In this document: positions 52,881 to 61,745 of the stretch, piece by piece
Layout: each line of letters starts with the position of its first letter
How positions within the stretch are numbered: the stretch's first letter is position 1
NCBI RefSeq assembly: GCF_003628755.1
Contig: NZ_CP029256.1
Coordinates: forward strand, 205,585 to 269,584
Direction of reading: 5' to 3'
Origin: Christensenella minuta
GTDB lineage: Bacteria > Bacillota > Clostridia > Christensenellales > Christensenellaceae
DNA: 64,000 nucleotides
Made by a program: the position numbers and the translations under genes
Notes under the pieces: model-generated
Told to the model about the DNA's origin: nothing
Seen by the model: the letters and a program-made list of their open reading frames with translations, nothing else
Databases searched by the model: none

Positions 52881-54385
52881 GCGGAACTGAAAAGGTTATT
52901 TTCCGTGCGGAACATATGAAAAAATATTTCGGCGCCACCCATGCGAACGACGACGTTTCCATTACGCTTGCGGCGGGCGAAGTGCGCGGGCTGATCGGAG
53001 AGAACGGTTCGGGAAAGTCGACGCTGATTTCCATGATCGCGGGGCTCGCCCCGAGGGACAGCGGGGAAATGACGATGAACGGCGCCGCCTACCTTCCCCA
53101 GAACCCGATCGATGCGGGCGATCATAAAATCGGTACGGTCGTCCAAGAGCTGGGACTTGTCGACGGGCTTCCGGTCGGTGTAAATATTTTCCTCGGCAGG
53201 ACAAAACGTTTTGAAAAGGGCGGCGTACTGGATATGAAGGCGCTCTATCAGGCGGCGGCGGAACAGTTTGAACAATGGAATTTTCCAGTGTTCCCGGTAC
53301 AGTCGCTGACGGGGTCCCTTTCCGTGGAAGAAAAAAAGATCGTGGAACTCATTCGTGCCCTTTCCATCGATCCGGACCTGCTGATCCTGGATGAGATCAC
53401 ACAGGCGCTTTCCCTAAATTACCGGGATATCCTGTTCGAGGTCATCAAAAAATTTAGGAACGATGGGAAAACGGTTTTAATGGTCACGCACGACGTGGAA
53501 GAAATGATCGAGGCAACGGACAGCATCACGATTATGCGGGACGGAAAAATTGTGGAGACATGCCAGTGCGACGACATTTCGCCGGACGACGTGAAGCGGA
53601 TGATGGTAGGACGCGACCTTGAAGGAGACTATTACCGCAGCGACCAGGTGGAAAGCTATGAAGACGAAGTCGTCATGAGCGTCGAAGGTCTTACGAATGA
53701 CGCGTTTGAAGGAGTCGGATTTGACCTGCACAAGGGCGAGATACTCGGATTCTGCGGGCTTTCGGGTGCGGGTATCCACGAGCTTGCGGAAACATTGTTT
53801 GCGGTTCGCCCGGCATGGTCGGGAACGGTCAGGATTACGAAAACGAATACCATAATTAAATCCCCGCGCCAGGCGATGCTGGAAAAGATGGGGTATGTTC
53901 CCAAGGACCGGGATAAGCAGGCGTTGATGGTCAGCGATTCGATCGAGGACAACGTATGCCTTGCAGCTGTAGATATGACACAGGGCAGGCTGGGCTTCCT
54001 GAGCCCCAGACGGCGGCGGGAGGTCAGCAACCGGGTCGTCAAAAAATTTGACGTGAAGACAAAAGGCATTACACAGGTAATCAGCGGCCTTTCCGGCGGC
54101 AACAGGCAGAAGGTCAATCTTGGCCGGTGGATGATCCAGGATAAGGAAGTGTTGATTTTGGACTGCCCGACGCGCGGTGTGGATGTAGGAGTCAAATCTT
54201 ATATTTATCGTTCTATGATGGAAGCCAAAAAGCAGGGAGTCGCCATGATCGTCGTATCGGACGAGCTGCCGGAGCTGATCGGTATGGCGGATACCCTGAT
54301 GGTGATGAAGGCCAGCCGGCTCGCCGCGGTTATGAAGAGGAGCGAAGTCTTCACGGAAGAAAAAATAATCGAGGTGATGCTGTGA
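52877..54385 (+). CDS. Sugar ABC importer ATPase, RbsA-type, with altered motifs
   Basis: The first half has Walker A GENGSGKST (about 43-51), Walker B LLILDEITQAL and switch His in VTHDVEEM, but its signature reads LTGSLSVEEKKIVELIRAL in place of LSxGQ. The second half has a degenerate P-loop (CGLSGAGIHELAE), an intact signature LSGGNRQKVNLGRWM, and Walker B LILDCPTRGVDVG where the usual Glu after Asp is Cys. The loss of that Glu suggests the second site binds but does not hydrolyse ATP. The RbsA-type protein at 33852 keeps both glutamates. Overlaps both neighbouring genes by 4 bp. Confidence 0.92.
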   Translation: MSGTEKVIFRAEHMKKYFGATHANDDVSITLAAGEVRGLIGENGSGKSTLISMIAGLAPRDSGEMTMNGAAYLPQNPIDAGDHKIGTVVQELGLVDGLPVGVNIFLGRTKRFEKGGVLDMKALYQAAAEQFEQWNFPVFPVQSLTGSLSVEEKKIVELIRALSIDPDLLILDEITQALSLNYRDILFEVIKKFRNDGKTVLMVTHDVEEMIEATDSITIMRDGKIVETCQCDDISPDDVKRMMVGRDLEGDYYRSDQVESYEDEVVMSVEGLTNDAFEGVGFDLHKGEILGFCGLSGAGIHELAETLFAVRPAWSGTVRITKTNTIIKSPRQAMLEKMGYVPKDRDKQALMVSDSIEDNVCLAAVDMTQGRLGFLSPRRRREVSNRVVKKFDVKTKGITQVISGLSGGNRQKVNLGRWMIQDKEVLILDCPTRGVDVGVKSYIYRSMMEAKKQGVAMIVVSDELPELIGMADTLMVMKASRLAAVMKRSEVFTEEKIIEVML

Positions 54386-55338
54386 TGAAAAAAGATTTTT
54401 GGACGTTTTTTCAGCGGTTGTTCCCCTTTGTCGGCCTGATCGTTATCATTGTCATATTTACCATCATCAATCAGGGCAATATGTGGTCGGCGACCAATCT
54501 GCTTACGGTAATCAGCATTATGATTCCTCTTTGCCTGGGCGGCAGCGGAATGGTGTTTGTAGCGGCTCAGGGCAGTACGGATCTTTCCATGGGCTCGCTG
54601 GTCGCGCTATGCGGGACGATCGCCGGGATCGCGAGCATGTCGCTGGGCTTCTGGGCATTTATTGTAATTTCACTTGCGGTGGGCATTGGCGTAGGGATTC
54701 TAAACGGTGTAATTGTCAGCAAATGCAAGGTATCTTCCCTGATGGTGACGCTGGCGATGTTAATTGCGCTGCGTGCGCTGGTGGCGTTTATCACCAACGG
54801 GCAGGTGTTCTTTGTGGACCAGCAGATACTGATGCTGAACCGCATGGAGATTAAGCTGCCGATTTTCCTTGGGGTGATCGCCCTTATGTGGTACTTGTTT
54901 GAATATACAAAAATTGGATATTTTTCGCGCTGCATGGGCGAAAACCAGACGGTAGGCAAGTTTGCCGGGATATCGGTTGCAAAATACCAGATTTTGGGCT
55001 TTGCGCTTTCAGGAGCGATGGCCGGAATGATCGGGATATTTACGGTAGGCAGCATCGGTGGGATTTCCCCGACGATGGGCAACTTCCTTGAACTTCAGGT
55101 CATGATCGCGATGTTTGTGGGCGGCGTTCCCGTTACTGGCGGCGCGGGCAGCAAATTCTACAAGGTGGTCGTAGGCGCGCTGATGCTGGCGTTCCTGCAG
55201 AACGGCCTGACCGTAAGCCGCGTGAGCGCGGAGATGTCGGAATTGATCCAGGGGATCATTTTGATTTGCGTGGTGTTCTTCGGGCTGTTTGTACGCCAGA
55301 AATATATCCAGCGGCAGATCGCGCGGGAGTTGCAATAA
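54382..55338 (+). CDS. Sugar ABC importer permease 2
   Basis: The 318-residue RbsC-family permease has AAQGSTDLSMGSLVALCGTIAG and GYFSRCMGENQTVGKFAGI, with about nine spans. It overlaps the ATPase gene by 4 bp and ends the importer operon. Two different permeases with one double ATPase indicate a heterodimeric membrane part. Confidence 0.92.
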   Translation: MMKKDFWTFFQRLFPFVGLIVIIVIFTIINQGNMWSATNLLTVISIMIPLCLGGSGMVFVAAQGSTDLSMGSLVALCGTIAGIASMSLGFWAFIVISLAVGIGVGILNGVIVSKCKVSSLMVTLAMLIALRALVAFITNGQVFFVDQQILMLNRMEIKLPIFLGVIALMWYLFEYTKIGYFSRCMGENQTVGKFAGISVAKYQILGFALSGAMAGMIGIFTVGSIGGISPTMGNFLELQVMIAMFVGGVPVTGGAGSKFYKVVVGALMLAFLQNGLTVSRVSAEMSELIQGIILICVVFFGLFVRQKYIQRQIARELQ

Positions 55339-55361
55339 ACCAGTCCTCTTACTTCCTTTGG

Positions 55362-55405
55362 ATGCACGGCGTTTTGCAGGGATAGCGCCGTGCATCTTTT
55401 TACAG
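55362..55405 (+). terminator. Terminator of the importer operon
   Basis: GGATGCACGGCG pairs with CGCCGTGCATC, followed by TTTTTACA. It stands 20-60 bp after the permease stop. Confidence 0.8.
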
Positions 55406-55435
55406 CGGGTAAGGGGCGTAATGATAAAAACCATG

Positions 55436-55470
55436 TAAAAAGGCCGCTCAGAAAGAGCGGCCTTTTGTTG
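55436..55470. terminator. Second, bidirectional terminator
   Basis: AAAAAGGCCGCTC and GAGCGGCCTTTT form a stem with A and T runs on both sides. It also ends the minus-strand membrane-protein gene at 55488. Confidence 0.85.
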
Positions 55471-55487
55471 TATTCCGTTAGAGGCGC

Positions 55488-55988
55488 TTACTTTTTGCCG
55501 GAGAACCACTGGACGATGGTAATGATTCCGAAAACGATCAGGAAAATACCGAGCAGCGTCCCGAGGAAATTGGCGCCCGCCGCCATACAGATCAGCACGA
55601 TAACGCCCAGGATTATGGTAATAATTGATAAAATCTTCGACGCTAAGCTGCTGTTCGGAGCAGTTGTAAGGCTGATTACGCCGTTTACGATCATCCAGAT
55701 GCCGATAATCAGCGGCAGCACGATTCCCGCTGTCGGTCCGCGAAAGACGATCAGCAGGATACCAAGGATCGCCACGATTACGGGGATGGTGTAAGCGCCG
55801 AACACACCGGCATTCTCAGTGCGCTTACTGTAATTTGAGATAATCGTAATTACACCGTAAGCAATCATGATAATGCCGAGGATGAGGATAATGACCTCCA
55901 TCCCGCCAACGGGGTTTGCAAGCAGGGCAATACCAATAATAAAAAGAATAATGCCCATAATCAGATTCAGGATATTGTTTTGTTTCAT
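55488..55988 (-). CDS. DUF308/HdeD-like small membrane protein
   Basis: The 166-residue protein has about six hydrophobic spans as three similar pairs: IMGIILFIIGIALLANP, VIILILGIIMIAYGVITII and IIGIWMIVNGVISL. This is the internal repeat of the DUF308 (HdeD) family, which is linked to acid or envelope stress in some bacteria. ATG at 55988 has GGAGGAC eight bases upstream, so the longer frame is not used. Function unknown. Confidence 0.8.
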   Translation of the reverse strand: MKQNNILNLIMGIILFIIGIALLANPVGGMEVIILILGIIMIAYGVITIISNYSKRTENAGVFGAYTIPVIVAILGILLIVFRGPTAGIVLPLIIGIWMIVNGVISLTTAPNSSLASKILSIITIILGVIVLICMAAGANFLGTLLGIFLIVFGIITIVQWFSGKK

Positions 55989-56318
55989 TTTAAAGTCCTC
56001 CATTTTCATTTAATGATTCGCACCCTATGATTAACCGCTCCGCGTTTGACGTAAACCATTTCATGAAATCTTTAATCTTTTTTGAATGCGAGACTGGAAA
56101 TGGCGGAGCGCCGGACCGGAGTCTCTAAATTTTAATATTACAGAGATGACTGCCTAAAAATCTTTTTGCAAAGCGGAAAATCCGTAATTGTACCGAAGAC
56201 GGAAAAATTAAAAATAGGCGCGTATCCGTTTATGGCGGAAGAGCGCGGTTACAAATGGAAACACAACCGGCGGGAGAGATATCCCGGAAATAAAACGAAC
56301 AGGAATGGAGGCTCCAAT
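55989..56318. other. Intergenic region before the small-protein operon
   Basis: No gene is supported. A TTTGACG at about 56045-56051 could be part of a promoter for the plus-strand small genes, but no clear -10 is placed correctly. The longer open frame starting at 56166 has no ribosome site and the ATG at 56319 is preferred. Confidence 0.4.
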
Positions 56319-56600
56319 ATGTACAACGAAGAAAAGATCAACCGCTTGCAGGAAGACGTGGCAAGGGAACAGAAGAAGGCGGAAGAAAAGCTGGATAAGC
56401 TTGATTCCAAAATCAAAGTGGAAGAGCTCAAAGCACAGAAGAAACTGACGAAGCTCGAAAGCAAACGCGACGTTGAAATGAAGCTGGCCCAGAAAGATGC
56501 AGTTGAAATGAAAAACGATGCGCGCATCGAGCAGAAAACGCGCGAAACGGAAGCGGCCAGGGACGTCAGGCAAAATGTTAGCGGCGACACCCGCATGTAA
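56319..56600 (+). CDS. Small highly charged coiled-coil protein
   Basis: The 93-residue protein is almost entirely helical, with alternating Lys and Glu: INRLQEDVAREQKKAEEKLD and LDSKIKVEELKAQKKLTKLE. It has no signal or membrane span. ATG follows GGAATGGAGGCTCCAAT. It is 16 bp from the next gene, which also encodes a coiled coil. I do not recognise a family. A scaffold or stress-related role is possible. Confidence 0.7.
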   Translation: MYNEEKINRLQEDVAREQKKAEEKLDKLDSKIKVEELKAQKKLTKLESKRDVEMKLAQKDAVEMKNDARIEQKTRETEAARDVRQNVSGDTRM

Positions 56601-56616
56601 AAAGGAGGAATGAATA

Positions 56617-57165
56617 ATGGCACAGATGCAGACAGAGCATAAGACGGATAAAAGCGCTGGGGAAGTGATCGGCAGCGTATTGAGCCAGGCAAAGGACGGA
56701 TTGATTTCATTTGGAGAGACGATCGCCAGCAAATCCAAAGAAATGGTGAACAACGCGAAGGTGAACGCACAGGTTGCGGCTCTTGAAAAGGAGAATGACG
56801 AGAACTATATCAAGCTTGGCAAGATGGTCCGCGAAAAAGAGGAATATACGGACGAGATGCGTGAGATCGGCAAGAAGATCGATGAAAATGAAAAGCAGAT
56901 CGAGCAGATCGAAGCCCAGCAAAACGACGGCTCCGATGAAAGCGGACAGGATAGCAAGGATCTGGCGCAGGGAAGGGAAGACGATCATTCCAGTCCTAAG
57001 GAAGCAAAAGCGCAGGGAAACGGGGATGGCGGTAAGACTGAAGTAAAGATGTCCCGCAGCGAAGAACCGGCGAGCAGCGCCCAGGAAGACGTCAGCCGGC
57101 AATATAACGCCGCACCGGACCGGAATACAGACAAAGTGAAATCCGAACAGGTATATCACGAGTAA
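56617..57165 (+). CDS. Coiled-coil protein with acidic disordered tail
   Basis: Residues ~1-55 (SAGEVIGSVLSQAKDGLISF) resemble the start of cytosolic proteins that end in zinc ribbons. Residues ~55-110 are a coiled coil including NENYIKLGKMVREKEEYTDE-like heptads (ENDENYIKLGKMVREKEEY). Residues ~110-182 are low complexity with many Ser, Gly, Asp and Glu and no cysteines. ATG follows AAGGAGGAATGAATA. It probably works with the preceding coiled-coil protein. Function unknown. Confidence 0.7.
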   Translation: MAQMQTEHKTDKSAGEVIGSVLSQAKDGLISFGETIASKSKEMVNNAKVNAQVAALEKENDENYIKLGKMVREKEEYTDEMREIGKKIDENEKQIEQIEAQQNDGSDESGQDSKDLAQGREDDHSSPKEAKAQGNGDGGKTEVKMSRSEEPASSAQEDVSRQYNAAPDRNTDKVKSEQVYHE

Positions 57166-57242
57166 GCCGTCCGGCAGAAAAACAAGGACGTATACGCGGG
57201 CAATGCGCCGGCGTTTACAATAAAAAATGGAGGATTAAATTG

Positions 57243-57398
57243 ATGGAAACAACGAAAAAAACAAAATCAACACCGCATAAGGACGTAGAAAAGAAAACGA
57301 CAAAATATGCGGACGGCAGCAAAAAAACAGAAAAAACTGCGGCCAAAAAGAAGCTTGACGGCTCTACGAAAGTGACTCATAAAGTCGAAGCAAAATAA
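57243..57398 (+). CDS. Very small lysine-rich protein
   Basis: The 51-residue frame begins METTKKTKSTPHKDVEKKTT and is about a third lysine, with no hydrophobic core. ATG follows AATGGAGGATTAAATTG, a good ribosome site. It contains a repeated DGS(K/T) element: YADGSKKTEK and LDGSTKVTHK. Likely disordered and nucleic-acid or polyanion binding. It lies 77 bp after the coiled-coil gene and before a terminator. Confidence 0.6.
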   Translation: METTKKTKSTPHKDVEKKTTKYADGSKKTEKTAAKKKLDGSTKVTHKVEAK

Positions 57399-57438
57399 AG
57401 CGCCGTTTGGCACCTCTTGCCCCGTAAGGGGAAATAAT

Positions 57439-57490
57439 GAAGCAGCTTCCGAAGCCGGGAAAAAATCCGGCGGCGGAAGCTGCTTTGATC
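57439..57490 (+). terminator. Terminator of the small-protein operon
   Basis: AAGCAGCTTCCG with GCCGG pairs with CCGGC and CGGAAGCTGCTT, a long stem with small internal bulges. The T-run after it is weak (TGATCGTTT). Confidence 0.65.
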
Positions 57491-57533
57491 GTTTCCCGCC
57501 GATTTAAAAATTTTCATAAAGGGCATCGAATGC

Positions 57534-57563
57534 TTGACAAATTAATATATTTCATGCTATATT
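57534..57563 (+). promoter_or_regulatory. Promoter of the cold-shock gene with long leader
   Basis: TTGACA (57534-57539) and TATATT (57558-57563) are 18 bp apart. Transcription from about 57570 gives a ~180-nt untranslated leader. Long structured leaders are a known trait of cold-shock mRNAs, where they act as thermosensors. Confidence 0.7.
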
Positions 57564-57751
57564 CAACTTAGCAGTTCGGATGTAGTATTAATGATTTCAC
57601 ATATTTTGCAAGTCATTTATTACGGTAGATGCTTTGCGAAATATGTGTTTTTTGTTTCATGGCCGGGTTACAGCATGTTATGCCGGGGCAATAAGCTTGG
57701 GTGTTCGGCGGCGCCCGTACGTGGGTTATTATTATTAGGAGGTACTGGTTG

Positions 57752-57964
57752 ATGAACAGCGGTACGGTAAAATGGTTCAATGCAGAAAAAGGATTTGGCT
57801 TTATCTCGGATGACAATGGCGGCGATGATGTATTCGTACACTTCTCGGCGATCCAGACTGATGGATATAAGACACTTTCCGAAGGCCAGAAAGTAACGTA
57901 TGACACAGAGCAGGATACGCGCGACTCGAGCAAGATCCGTGCGGTCAACGTTTGCCCCGTATAA
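57752..57964 (+). CDS. csp: Cold-shock protein (CspA family)
   Basis: The 70-residue OB-fold protein starts [19 protein letters not shown], with RNP1 (KGFGFIS) and RNP2 (DVFVHFSAI) both intact. It binds single-stranded RNA and DNA and melts mRNA structure in the cold. ATG at 57752 has AGGAGG at 57737-57742; the longer frame from 57701 is not needed. It stands alone with its own promoter and terminator. Confidence 0.95.
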   Translation: MNSGTVKWFNAEKGFGFISDDNGGDDVFVHFSAIQTDGYKTLSEGQKVTYDTEQDTRDSSKIRAVNVCPV

Positions 57965-57977
57965 GAAAGCATGAATC

Positions 57978-58014
57978 AAAAAAACACTCCCCTTTTGGGG
58001 AGTGTTTTTTTATT
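57978..58014 (+). terminator. Terminator of the cold-shock gene
   Basis: AAAACACTCCCC and GGGGAGTGTTTT form a perfect stem around TTTT, with a T-run. The A-run on the other side makes it bidirectional, so it may also serve the thioredoxin gene. Confidence 0.9.
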
Positions 58015-58040
58015 GACGTTTTGCTGTGCCGGATTATACA

Positions 58041-58367
58041 TTAGGCGTTTTCGATAAAATCGATGATTTCTTCCTTTGATTTTACGCCCACAAATTTGGA
58101 CATCTTGGCGCCGCCGTCGAACAGGTACACGGTGGGGATAGATATTACGCCATACTGCTGCGCAAGGCCCTGCGCCTCGTCTACATTGACCTTCACGATT
58201 TTAATACGGTCGCCAAGGGCATCCGCGACTTCTTCGAGAATCGGCCCGAGCATCTGGCACGGCCCGCACCAATCAGCATAAAAATCAACCAGTACAATCC
58301 CTTTTTGCTGCAGAACTTCTGCATCGAACTGAGCTTCGGTAATGTGTTTAATATTCATTTGATCCAC
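58041..58367 (-). CDS. trxA: Thioredoxin
   Basis: The 108-residue protein has the redox motif WCGPC in FYADWCGPCQMLGPIL and the cis-proline region GVISIPTVYLFDGG. Length and motifs are those of standard cytosolic thioredoxin. ATG is preceded by GAGGAGTGGATCAA. No thioredoxin reductase gene is seen nearby. Confidence 0.95.
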   Translation of the reverse strand: MDQMNIKHITEAQFDAEVLQQKGIVLVDFYADWCGPCQMLGPILEEVADALGDRIKIVKVNVDEAQGLAQQYGVISIPTVYLFDGGAKMSKFVGVKSKEEIIDFIENA

Positions 58368-58442
58368 TCCTCGTTAATATTCTGATTTATAATTAAACAG
58401 TCTCGGAATATGCGAAACATCTAATTACACCGCTTCGGCGGA

Positions 58443-59372
58443 TTATTTTAATAATCCTTTGCTTTCCTTGAACACCCAGTCCCGCTGGATCGTGAAGCTT
58501 GCAAGGAAGATCACAAGGTCTACCACAACCTTGAGCATCGTATTGACTGCGTCGCCGCCGCCCAAAAGTGAACCTATCCCCCACACGAGCAGCCAGGAAG
58601 CGACCAGCTGGCCGACCGCAAGAATTACAAAGCGCACCACCGCGCCCGTGGATTTTGCGTTAGAGTTAAAGACGGCTCCACGGTTCAAAAGATAGGTTGC
58701 AATCGAACACAGGATACGGGACAGCACGGTGGCGGTCAAGATCTTGAATTCGTCGTCCATACCGGAAAACAGCTTCTGGAACACATAGAACGTGCCGATA
58801 TCCACCAGGTAGGCAATGAATGCGGCAATACTGAATTTGATAAACACTTGATAGAGCTTTCCGGTGGAAAGGAGAATATTCCAGCCGGGCGTTTCGTTTG
58901 TGGAGGATTCGACAAGAACGCTTTCCACCAAAATATTTTTAGCGCGCGCAACGAGGGGGATGTTTTGGAAAAAAGCCCCGTCCTTTGCCTTTATGCACGA
59001 TATCGTCTCGAGGAATTCACGGGACATGCCATATAGCGAAGTCGTGATATCCTTTGCCTCGAGCCCTGAAAGAAAGCCATAGACGTTTTGCGGAAGGGAC
59101 TTTTTTTCGGGCAGCGTACGTTCGCCCAGATAAACCTTCGACGGGTCCGCAAGAAGCGCGTCCGCGACCTTCAGGACGTCCGCCGGCATAAAGCCGCCGT
59201 CCGCCCGCAGGGTAAGGAAAAATTCTGCCTTTGAATTTGCAGAAGCGTCTTTCAAGCTTCCGCACAGCCCGGAATCTGCAAAAACATCCACAATCATACC
59301 GGACCGCCTCAGTTCCTGTTCCAAGTTTTCGTTATGTCCGAACAGCAGGACAGTGCAAGTTTCGTAATTCAT
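58443..59372 (-). CDS. GtrA-family membrane protein with N-terminal GT2-like remnant domain
   Basis: Residues ~1-170 resemble the fold of a family 2 glycosyltransferase without its catalytic acids: TVLLFGHNENLEQELRRSGM, AEFFLTLRADGGFMPADVLK and LGERTLPEKKSL. Residues ~175-309 form a GtrA domain with about four spans (FIKFSIAAFIAYLVDIGTFY, LNRGAVFNSN and TIQRDWVFK), which moves lipid-linked sugars or partners with glycosyltransferases. Most GtrA proteins are free-standing or fused to active GT2 enzymes. It lies beside the large GT2 gene, separated by 63 bp. Confidence 0.8.
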   Translation of the reverse strand: MNYETCTVLLFGHNENLEQELRRSGMIVDVFADSGLCGSLKDASANSKAEFFLTLRADGGFMPADVLKVADALLADPSKVYLGERTLPEKKSLPQNVYGFLSGLEAKDITTSLYGMSREFLETISCIKAKDGAFFQNIPLVARAKNILVESVLVESSTNETPGWNILLSTGKLYQVFIKFSIAAFIAYLVDIGTFYVFQKLFSGMDDEFKILTATVLSRILCSIATYLLNRGAVFNSNAKSTGAVVRFVILAVGQLVASWLLVWGIGSLLGGGDAVNTMLKVVVDLVIFLASFTIQRDWVFKESKGLLK

Positions 59373-59435
59373 AATGCTACTATTTTATCACTGAACGTAT
59401 GTTCATGCAATGAAAGGCCGGAATAAAACCACGGA

Positions 59436-61700
59436 TTATGTCCTGTCCTTAAGGATTTTGTTCGGGCTTACGGAATAATCCAGCTTCTCATTGGTCAGGT
59501 TGATATTGTAATAGGGATCATATGGATATTTTTTATCCCACTTGGAGAGCCAAAGCGCTGTTTCGTGGTCCAGGCGCTCCATTTTTTCCGGGGTGGTCTC
59601 CAGCCCCCGGGTCTTTGATTCGTCATGGTAAAGCTCTGCAAACGGCGTCCACAGGATATAATAACCCTTTTCACGCACCTTTAAAGACAGGTCAACGTCG
59701 TTATAGGCCACAGTAAAGGTTTCGTCGAAGCCGCCGACTTCACGGAAAACGGAAGCGCGCATCATAGCGCAGGCGGCCGTTACGGAAGAAACGTTGTGCG
59801 GGGCGACAAGCAGGCCGAAATAGCCGATATCGAACCGGCTTAGAAATTTGTGCGGATGATTGGCAACCGGGCCAATTTTCAGGACGATACCACTGTGCTG
59901 GATCGTATTGTCCGGATAGTAAAGCTTTGCGCCGACCTGGCCAATCTCCGGGCGCATGGCGTGCATTGCCATCTGTTCAAGCCAATCCGGGCTGATTACG
60001 GAAATATCGTTGTTTAAAAACAGCAGGAGGTCCCCTTTTGCCTGGGATGCAGCATAGTTATTGAGCGCCGAATAATTAAACGGATGATCCCAGCGTACGA
60101 TACGGATACGGGAATCCTGCTCAAGCTGCGCATAATAATCAAAAATCTCCTTTTCCGTGCTGTTATTCTCTGCAATAATGATTTCGTAATTCGGATAGGT
60201 CGACTTTTCCGTAATCGATGTAATGCAATTTTCGAGTGTTCTTTTCTCATCCTTATTTGGAATGATGATAGAAATCAGGGGTTTGGGGTCGGGAAGATCG
60301 TACCGCGTAATATAATAATTCGGATACTGACAGCTGCTGACATGCGCGTTTTTGATCCCCAAACGCTGGTATGCCGCTTCGACAGCCGACCGGCCAGCCT
60401 CTACGGTATAGCTCTTTGCGGAAGACGCAAGCGCGGTAGAGCCTTCCGATATCCGCCAATGATACAAAATATCGGAAATATGCCCGATTTTTTTTGCTTT
60501 TTCCGTAGCGCGCAAAATAATATCGAAATCCTGCGCGCCGTTGAAACGGTCTTCAAATCCGCCGATCTTATCCAGGAGCGTTTTTTTGAAGACTGAGAAA
60601 TGCGTGATATAATTGAACGTATGCAAAGTATCGGGAGCAAAATCTGGCTTGAAGAAAGGATTAAAACGGTATTTTCCGTCTTCAGTGATTTTGTCCTCAT
60701 CCGAATACATGAACTCATAATCACGGTCTATGTTTACAAGCTCGACGTAGGAATACAGGGCATGGGGCATCAGCAGATCGTCGTGATCGAGCAAGGCAAC
60801 GTAATCTCCCGTAGCCATACGGATCGCTTCGTTGGAGTTCCCGGAGATTCCCTTGTTTTCCTCGAGCTTTCGGTAGAGTATCCGCGCATCTTCATAGGAA
60901 TGGGCGATCTCTCCCAAATTCTTCGATGAAGTGCTGCCGTCGGCAAGACACAATTCCCAATTGGAATAGGTCTGCGCCTGTACGGATTCGATCATCTGAC
61001 GCAGGAATTTTTCCGGAGTATTATAGAGCGGAACAACAATGCTGATCTTTGGCATATAATTGAAAACGCGTGCACGCTGATAATTAAGTTCTTTTTCCGT
61101 CGGCGTATTATTCGCGATCCAATGAAGATATTCGGCGTTATGGACAGTGTATATCCTGCAGCCCACGCTTCCGCCGCCGTCTACGGAAAAACCATGCCGC
61201 CGTTTGTTTCTGTTCACATAGACGCCGCAGCCGTTTTTACAGGTCAATGAAACGGTAAGCGCGGCACCCATTACGCCGCAGATCGGCAGAAAATCAATCG
61301 CCGTATAGTCGTCGTGTGCCACGCCGCCCACTTCGGCGTGAAGAAGAACGGCGTCTCCCTTTGAGACAGTTATTTCCAAAGCGCCTCCGCCGGCCCTGTT
61401 TTGCGTCAATAATTCAATTCGCCCAATATTGGGAACGGACGGGGTGAACGTAAAAGATACCCGCTCTTCCGCCTGGTATCCTTTATGCTCCGAGGGATTT
61501 TTTACGAATGATTCCCCTGCGAGCTCGCCGCCGTACATGTTGTTGTTGACAACTGCCGTGCCGGGTCCGTATTTGATTCTGGTTCCCAGCTTATGGAAAA
61601 ATTCGCCCCACCCATAGTCGCGGATCATGACAGCCGCGCGCTTAAAACTTTCTCCTTTAAGATGTTTTATGGTTGAAGCCAAGTTTCTTACTTTTGACAT
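59436..61700 (-). CDS. Large family 2 glycosyltransferase with two GT-A domains
   Basis: The 754-residue protein has an N-terminal ~200-residue beta-rich region. A first GT2 domain runs from about 207 to 440 (ISIVVPLYNTPEKFLRQMIE, WELCLADGSTS, LLDHDDLL, MYSDEDKI). A second runs from about 478 to 740 (ISIIIPNKDEKRTLENCI, YEIIIAENNSTE, LLFLNNDI). Both keep their DxD-type acids, so two sugars could be added by one chain, as in rhamnan or teichuronic-type synthases. There is no membrane span. The ATG is followed by MSKVRNLASTIKHLKGESF. It may use a lipid carrier flipped by the GtrA-type neighbour. Confidence 0.85.
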   Translation of the reverse strand: MSKVRNLASTIKHLKGESFKRAAVMIRDYGWGEFFHKLGTRIKYGPGTAVVNNNMYGGELAGESFVKNPSEHKGYQAEERVSFTFTPSVPNIGRIELLTQNRAGGGALEITVSKGDAVLLHAEVGGVAHDDYTAIDFLPICGVMGAALTVSLTCKNGCGVYVNRNKRRHGFSVDGGGSVGCRIYTVHNAEYLHWIANNTPTEKELNYQRARVFNYMPKISIVVPLYNTPEKFLRQMIESVQAQTYSNWELCLADGSTSSKNLGEIAHSYEDARILYRKLEENKGISGNSNEAIRMATGDYVALLDHDDLLMPHALYSYVELVNIDRDYEFMYSDEDKITEDGKYRFNPFFKPDFAPDTLHTFNYITHFSVFKKTLLDKIGGFEDRFNGAQDFDIILRATEKAKKIGHISDILYHWRISEGSTALASSAKSYTVEAGRSAVEAAYQRLGIKNAHVSSCQYPNYYITRYDLPDPKPLISIIIPNKDEKRTLENCITSITEKSTYPNYEIIIAENNSTEKEIFDYYAQLEQDSRIRIVRWDHPFNYSALNNYAASQAKGDLLLFLNNDISVISPDWLEQMAMHAMRPEIGQVGAKLYYPDNTIQHSGIVLKIGPVANHPHKFLSRFDIGYFGLLVAPHNVSSVTAACAMMRASVFREVGGFDETFTVAYNDVDLSLKVREKGYYILWTPFAELYHDESKTRGLETTPEKMERLDHETALWLSKWDKKYPYDPYYNINLTNEKLDYSVSPNKILKDRT

Positions 61701-61745
61701 TTCCTCTCTCCCGAATATATTAAAATTTTTATCAACAGCCGCTTA

